A stretch of 9,029 nt of DNA from Desulfobacteraceae bacterium. GTDB taxonomy: Bacteria; Desulfobacterota; DSM-4660; Desulfatiglandales; HGW-15. Below, piece by piece: positions 1 to 5,500 of the stretch. The translations under genes and the position numbers were made by a program. The notes beneath the pieces are model-generated. The model saw nothing but the letters and a program-made list of their open reading frames with translations, was not told the origin of the DNA and made no database searches. Every line of letters begins with the position of its first letter. Within the stretch, counting starts at the first letter, position 1. The stretch covers positions 1-9,029 of the forward strand of contig RPPU01000145.1 in assembly GCA_003819975.1 (NCBI GenBank). The letters run 5' to 3'.

Positions 1-2
1 GA

Positions 3-1439
3 ATCGTCTATGCCGGAACCCGCAAGAATGTCGAAGCCCTGACCGATTATTTGAAATTGCATTCCGTAAAAGTCTTGGGCTATCACGCCGGCATGGATGA
101 CCCGGCCCGCAGCGCGGCCCAGGACGCTTTTTTAAAAGGAAAAATCAAGGTCATGGTCGCCACCAATGCGTTTGGCATGGGCATTGACAAGGCCGATATC
201 CGCTTCGTGATTCACTACAACCTGCCCGGCAGTCTCGAAGCCTATTATCAGGAGACCGGCCGGGCCGGCCGCGACAATCAAATCGCCTATTGTCTGCTGC
301 TCTTCAGCCCCGCGGACCGGTATCTGCACGAATTCTTCATCCGCAACAATTATCCCTCCCGGGAGCTGATCCGCCAGGTCTATCAAACCCTAACGGCGCA
401 AAAAACCGATCCGATCTTACTCACCTACAAACAGATCGAGGCCGCGATTCCCACCCGCGGCAATGAAACCGCCGTGGGTTCGGCCGTGCGTATTTTGGAA
501 GAAAACAACCTATTGGAAAGACTGCGCTCCGCTGAAAACAAAGCGCTGATCTCATTTCTGCTTCCGGCCGCGGAAGCCCTGCAAAAGGTCGGGAACCGGT
601 CGCAAACGCGCAAAAAAATAATTATCGCCTTCATGCGGGCTTTCCCCAAAACGCTCTTTCAGGAAAACCCGATTGCCTTGAAGTCCTTCGGCCTAACATA
701 TAATCTGGAAGCGGACCAACTCTTGCGCGGCTTGCATAGCCTGGCCAAGGACAAGATCCTGGAATATGTGCCCCCTTTTAGAGGCACCGGCCTGCGCTTG
801 TTCGGCAAAAACATCTCCCCGGACCGGCTGCCCATTGATTTTAAAGCCCTGGAAACGCGCGCCCGATGCGAACATGAAAAACTGGACCGCATGGAGCAAT
901 ATGCCTACTCCAGTCAATGCCGGCGTAAAATGCTTTTGGATTATTTTGAAGGCGAACCCAGGGCTCACAAATGCGAGGCTTGCGATAATTGCCTGGGCTG
1001 GGGCCGCACCGTAGCGAGCCCGCCCGCAAAGAAAAAAAAGAAGCATAAATTGATCAAGGCCGACGACCGCGGCCGCGAAGCCAAAGAAGAAAAAATCCTG
1101 ATTCATATCCAAGAGACGGGCGAGGCCCGCGATCAGACCCAAGTGCCGGCCTTGATTCGCTATCTGCTGCACGAAAACGCCCGGGTGCGGCAACTGGCCT
1201 GCGCAGCCCTGGAAAAAATCGGCGATCCTTCCGCCGGCCCGGCCCTGCTCAAATGCCTGTACGACGAAAAACCCCGGGTCCGGCAAGCCGCCCAAAAAGC
1301 ACTGGCTCAACTGCCGGCGAAAGAAACCCGGCTCCGGCAAAAACCCAGGGCCGGCAACCCCAACGAGTACATCCGCAAGTCGGTCCGGCCTTCGTTAGGT
1401 AAAATCATACAGCTCAATCGGAAACCTGGCGACCAATGA
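3..1439 (+). CDS. recQ: RecQ-family ATP-dependent DNA helicase, 5' partial, with C-terminal HEAT-like repeats
   Basis: This is a 3'-5' DNA helicase of recombination and repair, cut by the window edge: 478 codons are visible, starting inside RecA-like domain 2 (reads IVYAGTRKNVEAL). The frame is open from base 3, so the TTG at 51 is not the real start. Helicase motif V (ATNAFGMGIDKAD, from about nt 159) and motif VI (QETGRAGRD, 249-275) are intact. A winged-helix-like stretch follows (about 420-535). The zinc-binding cysteines come late, at nt 918, 972, 981 and 990 (CRRKMLLDYF, then CEACDNC). About 214 residues separate motif VI from the first Cys, against roughly 50 in E. coli RecQ, so the winged helix precedes the zinc site as in some RecQ-like proteins of other phyla. 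A Lys-rich linker (about 1021-1095) leads to two HEAT-like repeats (about 1137-1314; VRQLACAALEKIGDP and VRQAAQKALAQL). No HRDC domain is seen. Confidence 0.9.
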   Translation: MVYAGTRKNVEALTDYLKLHSVKVLGYHAGMDDPARSAAQDAFLKGKIKVMVATNAFGMGIDKADIRFVIHYNLPGSLEAYYQETGRAGRDNQIAYCLLLFSPADRYLHEFFIRNNYPSRELIRQVYQTLTAQKTDPILLTYKQIEAAIPTRGNETAVGSAVRILEENNLLERLRSAENKALISFLLPAAEALQKVGNRSQTRKKIIIAFMRAFPKTLFQENPIALKSFGLTYNLEADQLLRGLHSLAKDKILEYVPPFRGTGLRLFGKNISPDRLPIDFKALETRARCEHEKLDRMEQYAYSSQCRRKMLLDYFEGEPRAHKCEACDNCLGWGRTVASPPAKKKKKHKLIKADDRGREAKEEKILIHIQETGEARDQTQVPALIRYLLHENARVRQLACAALEKIGDPSAGPALLKCLYDEKPRVRQAAQKALAQLPAKETRLRQKPRAGNPNEYIRKSVRPSLGKIIQLNRKPGDQ

Positions 1440-1544
1440 AAGGGGTTCGGATCTTGTTAACCGCGAAATAGATAAATAGGTTAAAGTTGACAAGCACAAG
1501 GCTGCGATTTAATGGTTCCCAATTCATCATTCGCGGTTTGGAAA

Positions 1545-1562
1545 TCAGGCGGTTTAGCCTGA
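1545..1562. other. Small perfect hairpin between convergent genes
   Basis: TCAGGC and GCCTGA form a perfect 6-bp stem around a GGTTTA loop, 105 bases after the recQ stop and downstream of the facing response regulator gene. No T-run follows on either strand, so it is not a standard intrinsic terminator. It is the only clear palindrome in the interval 1440-1702, which otherwise shows no credible gene. The long plus-strand frame running through the interval from 1487 mostly shadows the response regulator. Confidence 0.35.
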
Positions 1563-1578
1563 AGGTCGGGGGAGGTCG

Positions 1579-1603
1579 CGTTCTTAACGTTCTTACGTTC
1601 TTA
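1579..1603. repeat. Short tandem repeat, three copies of CGTTCTTA
   Basis: CGTTCTTA occurs at 1579-1586, 1588-1595 and 1596-1603, with one extra A between the first two copies. It lies in the non-coding interval between the convergent recQ and response regulator genes. It has no evident function and is probably slippage-type repeat expansion. Confidence 0.6.
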
Positions 1604-1702
1604 CCTTCACACATCTTACAACAGAAGCCGGAGTCCGGAAACCGGAAAAATGAACTACGACTCTCCGCCGAACAAGTTCTCCGGCAGATGAGATCCTCTT
1701 TC

Positions 1703-2194
1703 TCACCAACTGGGTTTGTCCCGCCAATTAAGACCGCTTTTTTTCTCCCAATCGGGTTCGAAGGTTTGATCGAAGAAATCCTGGAGCTTTGCCATCAAAC
1801 GCTGCCAGCCGGGTTGGTAGTCGTATTTCAAGATATCCTCCAGGAAGGGGACAATCTCGCCCAACTTGGTTTTCGGCAAATAGGCCCGGGCCTTCATCTC
1901 ATAAGAACGCTTCAAGGCCTCGGGCGTAATGGCATGGGCCGTCAAAATCGCGACTTTCAGATCGTGTTTTACGGCAATATCGAGCAAATCAAAACCACGG
2001 ACCCCCATAATATCCAAAATGACGATATCATAAGGCTTGGATTCCAATAATTTCTTCGCATCTTCGAAATTAACGGCCTTATCGATTCCGCAGTTGGGGC
2101 ATTTGTAGGAAATTTCTTCTTCCAGGACATCCAAGACATCGGGTTCATCATCGACCGCCAGGATTTTTTTACCGTCCAAGATTGAATGCGACAT
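1703..2194 (-). CDS. Single-domain response regulator (CheY-like receiver) with short C-terminal tail
   Basis: A 163-residue cytoplasmic phospho-receiver protein. The receiver fold (about residues 9-122) has all the expected active-site residues: acidic pair D15-D16, phospho-acceptor D61 (IVILDIMG), T85 (ILTAHA) and K108 (YLPK). There is no DNA-binding or enzymatic output domain. Residues 123-163 form a conserved-looking tail (PGWQRLMAKLQDFFDQTF) of a type I associate with deltaproteobacterial receivers. A CPNC pair (C32, C35) sits in helix alpha-1 or the following loop, an unusual position. The ATG at 2194 is well supported: AGGAGGT precedes it by 6 bases, and a second GGAGG lies just upstream. 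It has its own promoter at 2265-2293. No histidine kinase is in the window, so the partner is unknown. It probably acts by protein-protein contact. Confidence 0.9.
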   Translation of the reverse strand: MSHSILDGKKILAVDDEPDVLDVLEEEISYKCPNCGIDKAVNFEDAKKLLESKPYDIVILDIMGVRGFDLLDIAVKHDLKVAILTAHAITPEALKRSYEMKARAYLPKTKLGEIVPFLEDILKYDYQPGWQRLMAKLQDFFDQTFEPDWEKKSGLNWRDKPSW

Positions 2195-2264
2195 GCTTTG
2201 ACCTCCTACCTCCTTCTCGGGCCCGAATCAATTTTTATGAAAATACTTTGTTTTTGCCGGCTTA

Positions 2265-2293
2265 ATTATAAATCAAACCGCATGGCGGATCAA
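2265..2293 (-). promoter_or_regulatory. Sigma70-type promoter of the response regulator
   Basis: On the minus strand, TTGATC (2293-2288) and a perfect TATAAT (2270-2265) are separated by exactly 17 bases. Transcription would start near 2257 and give a leader of about 60 bases to the ATG at 2194. The leader contains the palindrome TCGGGCCCGA (2217-2226) just before the double Shine-Dalgarno. The -35 box lies only 3 bases beyond the thiamine pyrophosphokinase stop codon, leaving no room for a terminator between the two genes. The spacer end and the first two bases of the -10 are identical to the promoter at 2966-2994. Confidence 0.7.
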
Positions 2294-2295
2294 GC

Positions 2296-2946
2296 TTAAA
2301 GATTAAACTCCATCTTCCCAAATTTCCGGAAAACGATCAGCGGGCCTCCGGTGAATTCAAGGCTGAATTTATTTCCGGTTGATTCATTCAGGGTCCCGTT
2401 CCACCAGCTTTTAAACTTCATTTTTTCAAGTTTGTATTTCAGGCCTGTTGAGGTGATTTCCGTTTCAGGATCGATCGAAAACAACGACACCTGCTGTCCA
2501 TTAAACGACTCAACATCTGCGCTTTCGTTAAGCGGACGGAATATCCCGCTGTCGGTTACCATCATAACTTTTACCGCTTTGGAGTAGACGGCCAGCAATG
2601 CGATATTTCCCAGAGTATGATCTTCCCGTTTCCCGGTGGCCCCAAGAATGGTTATATCGTTATAACCCTTATGGATGCACCATTTTACCGCTTTTGTAAG
2701 ATCGTTTGTCTCTTGGTCGCCATCCCTAAAGATCCGGTCGTGAAACTGCTTGATTATCCACGGGCTGAGGGAATCGCAGTCGCCTACAATTGCATCAGGG
2801 TCCCTTCCGTAATGAACAAGCGAATCGGCCGCCCCGTCACAGCAGACGACTCTTTCCGCCTTGTCAAGACAGATGAGAGGGACTTGATGATCGGGGAATT
2901 TTCCGTTGGCAAGTATGATCGTTCCGGATTTCATATACTGCGACAA
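2296..2946 (-). CDS. thiN: Thiamine pyrophosphokinase
   Basis: Transfers pyrophosphate from ATP to thiamine to give thiamine diphosphate (EC 2.7.6.2), normally as a cytoplasmic dimer. At 216 residues it has the usual length for the family. The recognisable motifs, in order, are CDGAADSL (36-43), DAIVGDCDSLS (51-61; Asp residues that bind Mg and substrate), DQETNDLTKA (77-86) and GATGKREDHTLGN (102-114). A beta-rich thiamine-binding C-terminal domain follows (about 140-216). The TTG at 2946 is taken as start because AGGAAG lies 7 bases upstream. An ATG four codons inside (2934) is the alternative and its Shine-Dalgarno is weaker. Its promoter at 2966-2994 would leave a very short leader. It is the only thiamine gene here, so its place in salvage or synthesis cannot be read from context. 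Confidence 0.92.
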   Translation of the reverse strand: MSQYMKSGTIILANGKFPDHQVPLICLDKAERVVCCDGAADSLVHYGRDPDAIVGDCDSLSPWIIKQFHDRIFRDGDQETNDLTKAVKWCIHKGYNDITILGATGKREDHTLGNIALLAVYSKAVKVMMVTDSGIFRPLNESADVESFNGQQVSLFSIDPETEITSTGLKYKLEKMKFKSWWNGTLNESTGNKFSLEFTGGPLIVFRKFGKMEFNL

Positions 2947-2965
2947 GCCTTTTCTTCCTGCCCAA

Positions 2966-2994
2966 AGTGTAAATCAAACCGAGCGGTCTTGCAA
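2966..2994 (-). promoter_or_regulatory. Probable promoter of thiamine pyrophosphokinase
   Basis: On the minus strand, TTGCAA (2994-2989, 4 of 6 consensus) and TACACT (2971-2966, 4 of 6) are 17 bases apart. The expected start near 2959 gives a leader of only about 12 bases to the TTG, or about 25 to the internal ATG. The string CGGTTTGATTTA (2981-2970) is shared exactly with the response regulator promoter. No thiamine (THI-box) riboswitch could fit in such a short leader and none is seen. Confidence 0.5.
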
Positions 2995-3046
2995 ACAGAA
3001 AAATGAAAAAGCGAATAACCAACTGATTTGCAATCATACGGGCTTA

Positions 3047-3088
3047 TTCCGGCGACCTCGCTGGAACTCCTGTTCCGGCTTGCCGGAA
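3047..3088. repeat. REP-like pair of adjacent hairpins
   Basis: Two palindromes lie six bases apart. The first has 9-bp arms, TTCCGGCGA (3047-3055) and TCGCTGGAA (3058-3066), with one G-T wobble. The second has perfect 7-bp arms, TTCCGGC (3073-3079) and GCCGGAA (3082-3088). Both begin TTCCGGC. Paired GC-rich palindromes between genes are typical of REP/BIME sequences, and the window also carries a REP-associated transposase, though with different flanking repeats. Together with the hairpin at 3100-3124 it may end transcription or protect the 3' end of the secreted Ig-like protein's mRNA. Confidence 0.55.
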
Positions 3089-3099
3089 TTCATGTTTTT

Positions 3100-3124
3100 T
3101 TGATCCTGGCTTTTGCAGGATCAA
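3100..3124. other. Perfect 9-bp hairpin after the Ig-like gene
   Basis: TTGATCCTG (3100-3108) pairs perfectly with CAGGATCAA (3116-3124) around a 7-base loop. It lies 16 bases past the stop of the secreted Ig-like protein gene. On that gene's strand the stem is followed by A residues, not T, so the polarity is wrong for an intrinsic terminator. On the plus strand the T-run precedes the stem. It could still stabilise the mRNA 3' end. Confidence 0.45.
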
Positions 3125-3140
3125 TAAAACATTTAGCCGC

Positions 3141-4619
3141 TTATTTCAACTTTTTCGGCGTCGCTTTCATCGTGGCCGGATTTACTTTTATGACCCGTTC
3201 AAGATTCCAGTAAACGATATTGGATTCAACTCCTTTATCGCTGATGACCTGGATCTTGTAGGGTCCCGGCAAGTGCCGGTAGTTCACGGGCACGTGAAAT
3301 TCAAACCAACCTTCATTATTCGCTTTGTCTTCCGGACTCTGCGTTTTAAATTTCGCATCTTTAAACGGAATCCTTTCGCCGGAGAACATGATTTTAGTTC
3401 CCGGGTTTAACAAATAACTGAATGAAGTTATATGCAGTTTAAGGGTGAATGCGTTTTCATCCGGATCACCGACCTTGGTCCGGGCGGGATCGATGGATTC
3501 GATGATGAGCTGGATGTCCTTCCCCCGGACATAGGAAAACGAAAAGATATTGGATTCTTGCTTGCCCCGCACGACCTTGAACTTGATCGCTTGCAGGTTG
3601 AAGCTTTTGACGTTAAGACCGATTTCCCGCATATTAATATCGCCGGCCCTCCCGCTGATTAAGGGCACCGGCTTAAGTCCCGTGCCGTCGTCGGCATAGA
3701 TGAAAACCCAATTCTTGAACTCCGTGATCCAGCGGTTCCAATCCTTTTCATATTGCGCCGGCTTGAAATACTCGCCTTTGAGTTTCAGATAATTATCGTT
3801 GATCCGTTCCACCGCCTTAATCTGCGGAGCCGGTTGCCCGATAGCCGTGAAAGTGAACTGCGCCCGGGTCGGTTCGAAATAGGTATCGCCGCCGAATTCG
3901 GCTTCGACCGTGAACGGCAGCTTGGGATCAAGGCTGTTCAGGGCGGCGAGATCCAGGGGAACAAGGGGATGGAAAAAGAATTCTCCCTTTTTATAAGTGA
4001 TAATGGTTTCCGTGTAATTGCCGCGACTGAGTCTCACCGAGACTTTCCGGTCTTTGATCTCCGAAGCCGGATTGGCCGTGTTGATCAGGTAGCCCGCCAA
4101 ATGAGCCTCGCCTCCGATCAGGGGCGGGTTCATGTTTTTGATCAACGTCATCTCGAACTTGGTTTTGGCCTTGACCACGGTCAGGTCGCCTTTGCCGGTC
4201 CCCCACCCGGCCGCGGCATCACCGGTAAAACGCGCCTCGATTTTGTAAACCCCCGGCGGATAGTCGCCGGACACATGGAACGGCGCCTTGGCTGTGCCCG
4301 CATTGGCCGTACCCGCAGTGGCCGTGGGGAAAGAACCGATTGGCTTGTTGTTGACCTTGAATTCGATCATTTTGCCGCCAAGCAACTCCCCCTTGCTGGT
4401 GATCAACCGCGCCTCAAGGGCAATGTCTTTGCCTACCGGCGCGCTAAAGCTTTTGACCTCGATTTTTGAGGCGGTTTGCACCAGCGAACTTGCCGCCACT
4501 TTCGCCGGAATTGCCGCACCCCCGGCTTGCTTTTTAATCGCCGGTGCCGCCATAACCGCCGTATTCCCGAACAAAAACACAAAGATGAGACCCATAGCCA
4601 AGATCTTATATCTTTTCAT
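3141..4619 (-). CDS. Secreted multi-domain Ig-like / TIG-like beta-sandwich protein
   Basis: A 492-residue exported protein of unknown function. Residues 1-25 form a clear signal peptide (MKRYKILAMGLIFVFLFGNT, then AVMAA). An Ala-rich spacer follows, then four beta-rich blocks. Blocks at about 54-150 and 153-260 are Ig-like, and each ends with a typical closing strand (YKIEARFTGD; FTVEAEFGGD). Blocks at about 265-364 and 369-478 each end in an ESN motif (QESNIFSFSYV; VESNIVYWNL) that recalls IPT/TIG domains. No lipobox, membrane anchor or sorting signal is visible after the signal peptide. The ATG at 4619 is supported by GGGAGGG about 7 bases upstream. A 15-base tandem duplication (4294-4308 and 4309-4323) gives the low-complexity ATAGTANAGT near residue 100. 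Expression is probably controlled at the promoter at 4685-4713. A periplasmic or surface structural or adhesive role is a guess from architecture alone. Confidence 0.85.
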   Translation of the reverse strand: MKRYKILAMGLIFVFLFGNTAVMAAPAIKKQAGGAAIPAKVAASSLVQTASKIEVKSFSAPVGKDIALEARLITSKGELLGGKMIEFKVNNKPIGSFPTATAGTANAGTAKAPFHVSGDYPPGVYKIEARFTGDAAAGWGTGKGDLTVVKAKTKFEMTLIKNMNPPLIGGEAHLAGYLINTANPASEIKDRKVSVRLSRGNYTETIITYKKGEFFFHPLVPLDLAALNSLDPKLPFTVEAEFGGDTYFEPTRAQFTFTAIGQPAPQIKAVERINDNYLKLKGEYFKPAQYEKDWNRWITEFKNWVFIYADDGTGLKPVPLISGRAGDINMREIGLNVKSFNLQAIKFKVVRGKQESNIFSFSYVRGKDIQLIIESIDPARTKVGDPDENAFTLKLHITSFSYLLNPGTKIMFSGERIPFKDAKFKTQSPEDKANNEGWFEFHVPVNYRHLPGPYKIQVISDKGVESNIVYWNLERVIKVNPATMKATPKKLK

Positions 4620-4679
4620 ACTGTTCCCTCCCCCGAGAATGGTTTATCTTTTTGGTAGGTCTGTTCATTAAAAAGGTTC

Positions 4680-4703
4680 AAGTGAATATAACATAATTCA
4701 CTT
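4680..4703. promoter_or_regulatory. Operator-like perfect inverted repeat over the -10 and spacer
   Basis: AAGTGAAT (4680-4687) and ATTCACTT (4696-4703) are perfect 8-base arms separated by 8 bases, giving a 24-base site whose half-site centres are 16 bases apart. It covers the whole -10 box and most of the spacer of the promoter at 4685-4713. A dimeric repressor bound here would block polymerase. I do not recognise the cognate regulator and none is encoded next to it. Confidence 0.55.
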
Positions 4704-4713
4704 ATCTATCCAA
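4685..4713 (-). promoter_or_regulatory. Promoter of the secreted Ig-like protein
   Basis: On the minus strand, TTGGAT (4713-4708, 4 of 6) and TATATT (4690-4685, 5 of 6) are separated by 17 bases. The expected start near 4678 gives a leader of about 58 bases to the ATG at 4619. The promoter lies in the tail of the decayed HMA reading frame, so that frame and the secreted gene are probably not one operon. Confidence 0.6.
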
Positions 4714-4840
4714 TTTTCTTAGCCTCTATCGGCTTGAGAGGCCGGATTGAATCAATAGTAAGCCAAAGGATCATAGACACGATCATAAGCTGCGGGACAG
4801 ATCTTTCACGGGTGAGGTTCGATCCAGACCAACACTGCGT

Positions 4841-4872
4841 GGAAAATATGGGGTTAGGAAAATATGGGGTCA
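4841..4872. repeat. 16-base tandem duplication beside the left outer repeat
   Basis: GGAAAATATGGGGTTA (4841-4856) is followed directly by GGAAAATATGGGGTCA (4857-4872), differing at one position. The second copy contains the start of the left outer inverted repeat, so the repeat's terminal GGGGT is present twice in tandem. This could be a duplication scar at the element end. Confidence 0.7.
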
Positions 4873-4894
4873 AATCTTTAAACTTAACAAATTC
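4864..4894 (+). repeat. Left outer inverted repeat of the RAYT region (GGGGTCAAATC type)
   Basis: These 31 bases are the reverse complement of 6547-6577 with one mismatch. The core is GGGGTCAAATCTTTAAACTT (4866-4885). The copy is also the left arm of a hairpin: GGGGTCAAAT (4866-4875) pairs with ATCTGACCCC (4900-4909) with one A-C mismatch, and the stem extends by two A-T pairs on the outside. The left end is thus a complete palindromic unit, while the right copy has only one arm. Confidence 0.8.
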
Positions 4895-5093
4895 CATAAA
4901 TCTGACCCCATTTTTACTGTTTTTACCATAGGTCTGCATGCTGCCCAAATTCACCGTTACCGACTCGACACCGCGCAATTGCCCTAAAGTCTTCTCGACC
5001 GCACTCGCGCACATGGCGCAGGTCATGCCGCCGATTTTCATTTCGGCCTTAACCTTGCCTTCGCGTTGTGCCGTTTTTATCCTTGATTGGATG

Positions 5094-5198
5094 CTATCCG
5101 TTGAGTACAATACCCATCAGTGCTTCAATCACTTCATCAAACTCAATTCCATTTGCATAAAAATTCTCTTTACAATAACGCTCCCATCGTTGTCTCAT
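5094..5198 (-). pseudogene. 3' end of an unknown reading frame, probably a truncated gene
   Basis: The minus-strand frame from an ATG at 5198 gives 34 residues, starting MRQRWERYCKENFYANG and ending EALMGIVLNG, then TAG. It looks coding (charged, amphipathic, no low complexity). It stays open upstream through FRTIQSDAI into the AAGGGGACAGG repeat at 5242-5252, where coding character ends. No Shine-Dalgarno precedes the ATG. The simplest reading is the C-terminal remnant of a gene whose 5' part was lost where the transposase unit inserted. I do not recognise the family. Confidence 0.4.
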
Positions 5199-5241
5199 GA
5201 TCGCATCCGATTGAATGGTTCGGAATATAGAAGAAAAGGAA

Positions 5242-5252
5242 AAGGGGACAGG
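5242..5252 (+). repeat. Left inner inverted repeat (AAGGGGACAGG)
   Basis: AAGGGGACAGG is the exact reverse complement of 6506-6516. After it, both sides share ATAAT at the same offset (3 bases in). Together they bracket the transposase gene and its promoter in a unit of 1275 bases. GGGGACAGG-type motifs near RAYT genes are familiar to me from other genomes, but that is recollection, not a search. Confidence 0.65.
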
Positions 5253-5500
5253 TCGATAATGTATATTTTCAAAAAAGAATGGCGTTTTTAAAACACCTGT
5301 TCTATTAAAAACAGCGATTTAACTTGATTATTATTGAATATTCTTCGTTATTGGCGGGCAACTTCACTAAACCGCAAGATTAATAGTTAATAGGATTTCT
5401 GAATGACAAAAATGATAAAATGATGATAGGTGATTAAAAACCGTGTTGTTGTTGCGATAAAACACACTTCAAAAAAAATTAGAACTTCCAACGACGATTA
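5253..5500. other. AT-rich non-coding 3' flank of the transposase
   Basis: About 250 bases between the left inner repeat and the transposase stop codon. I see no credible gene, only very short frames in AT-rich sequence. A 5-bp stem, CTGTT (5297-5301) with AACAG (5310-5314), is followed on the transposase strand by GTGTTTT. It is at best a weak, distant terminator. Confidence 0.5.

Larger units (their letters stand above)
4706..5110 (-). pseudogene. Heavy-metal-associated (HMA) domain fragment, truncated and chimeric
   Basis: The frame contains the first half of a copper-type HMA domain, as found in metal chaperones and at the N-terminus of CopA-type P-ATPases. From an ATG at 5041 it reads MKIGGMTCAMCASAVEKTLG and then GVESVTVNLGS, with the metal-binding MTCAMC cysteines intact. 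After that (about 4937 downward) similarity stops. The rest of the beta-alpha-beta-beta-alpha-beta fold is replaced by sequence read through a repeat hairpin (4866-4909) and then about 45 residues of no recognisable family. Upstream residues (MYSTDSIQ, with a TTG start at 5110) also look foreign. I read it as a remnant of a longer HMA protein disrupted on both sides. A short expressed protein starting at 5041 cannot be excluded. Confidence 0.6.

Noticed and set aside
693..1340. 215-codon minus-strand frame inside recQ
   Set aside because: Shadow of the GC-rich helicase coding strand; the recQ frame carries the conserved motifs.
1487..2050. 187-codon plus-strand reading frame opposite the response regulator
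   Set aside because: From 1703 it is antisense to a clear receiver gene with all active-site residues and a strong Shine-Dalgarno. Its own product has no recognisable features.
2947..3046. Thiamine (THI-box) riboswitch before the kinase gene
   Set aside because: The predicted leader is only about 12-25 bases and no conserved TPP-riboswitch motif is visible.
3100..3124. Intrinsic terminator for the Ig-like gene
   Set aside because: The stem is perfect, but on the gene's strand it is followed by A residues. The T-run is upstream, so the polarity is wrong.
3753..4469. 238-codon plus-strand frame inside the Ig-like gene
   Set aside because: Antisense shadow; the opposite strand has signal peptide, Shine-Dalgarno and promoter.
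4735..4840. RNA gene in the stretch with GCCTCT/AGAGGC arms
   Set aside because: Only a 6-bp stem, with no tRNA or ncRNA consensus.
5401..5430. Short ATG-rich frames in the AT-rich transposase 3' flank
   Set aside because: They stop after a few codons and have no Shine-Dalgarno.
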